Shown piece by piece: positions 5,858 through 7,635 of a stretch of 7,635 bases of DNA. Numbering within the stretch: position 1 is the first letter of the stretch; every line of letters begins with the position of its first letter. Made by a program: the position numbers and the translations under genes. The stretch covers positions 1 through 7,635 of the forward strand of contig JAHEMP010000104.1 of NCBI GenBank assembly GCA_024643585.1, given 5' to 3'. A model generated the notes under the pieces. That model was not told the origin of the DNA and did not search any database. It saw nothing but the letters and a program-made list of their open reading frames with translations. Origin of the DNA: Crocinitomicaceae bacterium (lineage in GTDB: Bacteria > Bacteroidota > Bacteroidia > Flavobacteriales_D > Crocinitomicaceae).

Positions 5858-6571
5858 ATGAAAACAAAGACTTTTTCCACACTAGCAATTATTTTCGCGG
5901 TAGGAATCTTATTGGGTTCTTGCTCCAATTACAATTCAATTCAATACCGTAAATCAAGCCGGATTTCTACACCGGTTCAAAAAACCGAAGTAACTAAGGT
6001 CGAAAAAGCTACGGTAAATACCGACCTTACTGAAGATAATTACGAGAAAATTGAAGAGCAAACTTCCATTCCTAATGTGATAGTTAATGACGACAACAAT
6101 ACGGCAATCGTCGCTAATTCAAGCATTAAATCCATTGAAAAACTCGTAAAACAACAATTAACAAAAACCAAAAATAAAATTGAATCAAAATCTGTAAAAA
6201 ATTTAAAAAAGCGTCATATCTCCAACAGTCCAAATGAGGATGACGATTCAGTATCCGATGAACGCCAAACCTTCGATATTATGCATTGGTTCGTATTAGG
6301 ACTGTTACTCGCTGGATTTGCAACTATTGCTCTTGGTTTTGTTTCATATTTTGAACTTTTCTTCTTGGCAGGAATACTTATACTATTGGCAACCTATATT
6401 TTGTCGATTCTTCACATCTTTTTCTTAGCTAAAAGAGTTCCTGAAAAGGATAAATCGAAAAGCTTTGACAATAGGTTGTTTTTTTCACAATTCGTATTTA
6501 TCTCGGGAACCGTCCTGCTAGCTCTGGCAATTCTTGGTTTATCACTTCTTCTATTGTTTTGGTTCATTTAA
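5858..6571 (+). CDS. Unrecognised lipoprotein with three C-terminal membrane segments
   Basis: I place the start at ATG 5858 (237 residues), or possibly ATG 5852 two codons earlier. The frame extends back to a TTG at 5780, but that adds 26 polar residues before the signal peptide and would run into the operator-like repeats. From 5858 the protein opens with MKTKTFSTLAIIF and a lipobox L19-G-S-C22, so C22 should be lipidated. Residues 23-140 are a polar, low-complexity linker rich in K, N, S, E and T, with an acidic patch EDDD (126-129). Then come three hydrophobic segments at about 144-163, 165-190 and 213-237, the last ending at the C-terminus with LLLLFWFI. A lipid-anchored N-terminus with a multi-pass C-terminus is unusual. 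The conserved-looking features are an HWF before the first helix and VPEKD between the second and third. I do not recognise a family and assign no function. The segment after it (6604-6769) resembles its tail. Confidence 0.75.
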   Translation: MKTKTFSTLAIIFAVGILLGSCSNYNSIQYRKSSRISTPVQKTEVTKVEKATVNTDLTEDNYEKIEEQTSIPNVIVNDDNNTAIVANSSIKSIEKLVKQQLTKTKNKIESKSVKNLKKRHISNSPNEDDDSVSDERQTFDIMHWFVLGLLLAGFATIALGFVSYFELFFLAGILILLATYILSILHIFFLAKRVPEKDKSKSFDNRLFFSQFVFISGTVLLALAILGLSLLLLFWFI

Positions 6572-6603
6572 AATTATCTTGAAGACCAATAAAATTATGA
6601 TTT

Positions 6604-6769
6604 ATGAAAGCTTTTTCAACCAAGGTGCCAGAAAATGAATGAGATGTTTAGTTCAAGCGTCGATTTACCTTTTCAAATGTTGTTTATATTCTATCTTTAA
6701 TTGGCTTTATTCTTTCATCTATCATTGGCATGTTAATTGTGGTTAGTCTTGTTTTTAGGCCTTTTATCA
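6604..6769 (+). pseudogene. Decayed partial copy of the tail of the preceding lipoprotein gene
   Basis: In the frame starting at ATG 6604 the translation runs MKAFSTKVPENE, stop, DV, stop, FKRRFTFSNVVYILSLIGFI, then a further hydrophobic stretch. Aligned without gaps to the preceding gene's RVPEKDKSKSFDNRLFFSQF and onward, it shares V-P-E, then F, R, F-S, V and I at matching positions, with several conservative pairs (R/K, D/E, L/F, F/Y), and then the same kind of long hydrophobic helix. The two in-frame stops are TGA 6640-6642 and TAG 6649-6651. The upstream membrane segments have no counterpart, because a stop lies at 6598-6600. I read it as a truncated tandem duplicate that has decayed. 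Coincidental similarity between hydrophobic stretches is the main alternative; the matches in the polar part argue against it. Confidence 0.4.
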
Positions 6770-6805
6770 TTAATTTAAGTTTTTATGCTAAAAACAAGAC
6801 TACCC
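6741..6805 (+). promoter_or_regulatory. 18-bp hairpin enclosing the LRR gene start codon
   Basis: TAGTCTTGTTTTTAG (6744-6758) and CTAAAAACAAGACTA (6788-6802) are perfect reverse complements. After one mismatch, GG 6741-6742 pairs with CC 6804-6805, giving 17 of 18 pairs. The 29-base loop (6759-6787) contains the ATG at 6785-6787 as its last three bases, and the right arm is formed by codons 2 to 7 of the LRR gene. TAGTCTTG in the left arm is also one base off a -7 box; if that were the promoter, the left arm would not be transcribed in full. Confidence 0.55.
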
Positions 6806-7635
6806 GCATTTTATATGTTGTTATTGTGTTCTTTAACTGTTTTTTCTCAAAAAAAAATTAATCTGGGTTTATGTGATACATTGCCCAGATTATTTTTTGA
6901 AAAAGACTATGAAAGTATTTACATAGAAAATGGATCAGGGTATTGTTTGTCGCCAGTCAAAGTTCTTGACCATCGAATTGCAAATTTCAAAAACTTGAAA
7001 TCCTTGTACTTTGAAAATCAACCCACTTTTTCATCCAATATTTTCCAGTTTTTACCTCCGGAAATTAATCAACTAGGAAAACTTGAGAGCCTTAATACCA
7101 ATGTTTCAATAAAAGAAGCTTATCAAATACCTTCTTTGAAAACCCTTGCACTAAGAATCCATTATCCAGAGTCCATTCAGGCGATACAGGATGCCGATTT
7201 TAGGATTTTAGAAAACTTGGAATATTTGTATCTTCAATTCGGTTCTCCAATGGAGAAGGATTACACCCTGAATGGGGTCAGCGAATTAAAGAACCTAAAA
7301 GAAGTAGAAATCTATCGACCCAATCAAAATATGATTGACGATATTTTAAAAAATCCCTATATCGAAACTATTAGAGTTAAAGATTCAAAAGGAATTACTT
7401 TCGACTTTCGTCAAGCTGTTAATTTGAAATCCATTCACCTCGATGACAATAATCTCACACAAATTCCTCCGTCGATTTTTGAATTGAAAAACTTAACTAC
7501 CCTAATAATAAACTCCAATTCTATAGAGGTAATTCCAGATGAAATAGGGCAATTGACTTCTTTGGTACTCTTAAATGTTGGTAGAAATAAAATTAAGCAG
7601 CTGCCCGATGCAATTCTAAATTGCAAAGAACTTAG
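6785..7635 (+). CDS. Secreted leucine-rich-repeat protein (3' end beyond window)
   Basis: The frame opens at ATG 6785, the first start after an in-frame TAA at 6776-6778, and stays open to the window edge: 283 codons plus two bases, with no stop. A signal peptide covers residues 1-21 (basic MLKTRLP, hydrophobic core, TVFS, then Q22), typical of secreted Bacteroidota proteins. Residues 64-210 are irregular, with scattered LKSLYF, LKTLAL, LEYLYL and LKEVEI strands. Three clear repeats then start exactly 23 residues apart at L214, L237 and L260, with core patterns LKSIHLDDNNLTQIP, LTTLIINSNSIEVIP and LVLLNVGRNKIKQLP. This is the bacterial LxxLxLxxNxLxxIP class used for protein binding. Cysteines at 15, 30, 54 and 280 are unremarkable. 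The partner and the remaining repeats lie outside the window. A run of nine A at 6849-6857 falls just after the signal peptide. ATG at residue 11 is a poorer alternative start that would cut the signal peptide. Confidence 0.85.
   Translation, partial: MLKTRLPAFYMLLLCSLTVFSQKKINLGLCDTLPRLFFEKDYESIYIENGSGYCLSPVKVLDHRIANFKNLKSLYFENQPTFSSNIFQFLPPEINQLGKLESLNTNVSIKEAYQIPSLKTLALRIHYPESIQAIQDADFRILENLEYLYLQFGSPMEKDYTLNGVSELKNLKEVEIYRPNQNMIDDILKNPYIETIRVKDSKGITFDFRQAVNLKSIHLDDNNLTQIPPSIFELKNLTTLIINSNSIEVIPDEIGQLTSLVLLNVGRNKIKQLPDAILNCKEL

Noticed and set aside
6744..6802. Invertible promoter element flanked by the 15-bp inverted repeats
   Set aside because: The repeats enclose only 29 bases, too little for a typical invertible segment, and there is no recombinase gene in the window.
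6652..6858. A separate small membrane protein gene in the open frame after the stop at 6649
   Set aside because: The only ATG (6730) lies inside the hydrophobic stretch and the frame overlaps the LRR gene start. Similarity to the preceding gene's tail favours a remnant.
7435..7626. Minus-strand ORF over the leucine-rich repeats
   Set aside because: It is the antisense shadow of a clear LRR coding frame with 23-residue periodicity.

Overview
The window is AT-rich and reads as Bacteroidota, most likely Flavobacteriia or a relative. The reasons are a DUF6090 membrane protein (a family I know mainly from this phylum), signal peptides ending in ...GQ or ...SQ, two exact TAnnTTTG -7 boxes, and a lack of obvious Shine-Dalgarno sequences. 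No rRNA, tRNA, CRISPR array, transposase or integrase gene is visible.

Layout. 1-127: the last 41 codons of an unrecognised gene. 224-1432: a 1.2 kb block that looks like a single inserted integron-type gene cassette. It holds a secreted serine hydrolase of the beta-lactamase/penicillin-binding protein fold (268-1290) followed by an attC-like imperfect palindrome (1304-1432). The missing half of that site's right core box lies at the far left edge of the block (224-238), as expected if a circular cassette recombined into a non-attC target. 1463-2215: a DUF6090 protein, whose start lies 30 bases beyond the cassette edge. 2344-2847 (minus strand): a SnoaL/DUF4440-like lipoprotein with its own intrinsic terminator at 2263-2303. 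3001-4050: an acyltransferase-3 membrane protein, divergent from the lipoprotein. 4160-5584: an atypical SDR fused to a C-terminal DUF2867 domain. 5858-6571: an unrecognised lipoprotein with three C-terminal membrane segments, preceded by two palindromic operator-like sites. About 6604-6769: an apparent decayed copy of the tail of that gene, with two in-frame stops. 6785-7635: the 5' part of a secreted leucine-rich-repeat protein that runs off the window, with its start codon in the loop of an 18-bp hairpin.

The genes do not form an obvious pathway. Most concern the cell envelope (secreted hydrolase, membrane-anchored DUF6090 protein, two lipoproteins, membrane acyltransferase, secreted LRR protein). 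Every intergenic gap is over 25 bases and most exceed 100, which suggests separate transcription units. The strongest candidates for something unusual are the lone cassette with its split core site, the eroded tail duplication, and the hairpin around the LRR start codon.
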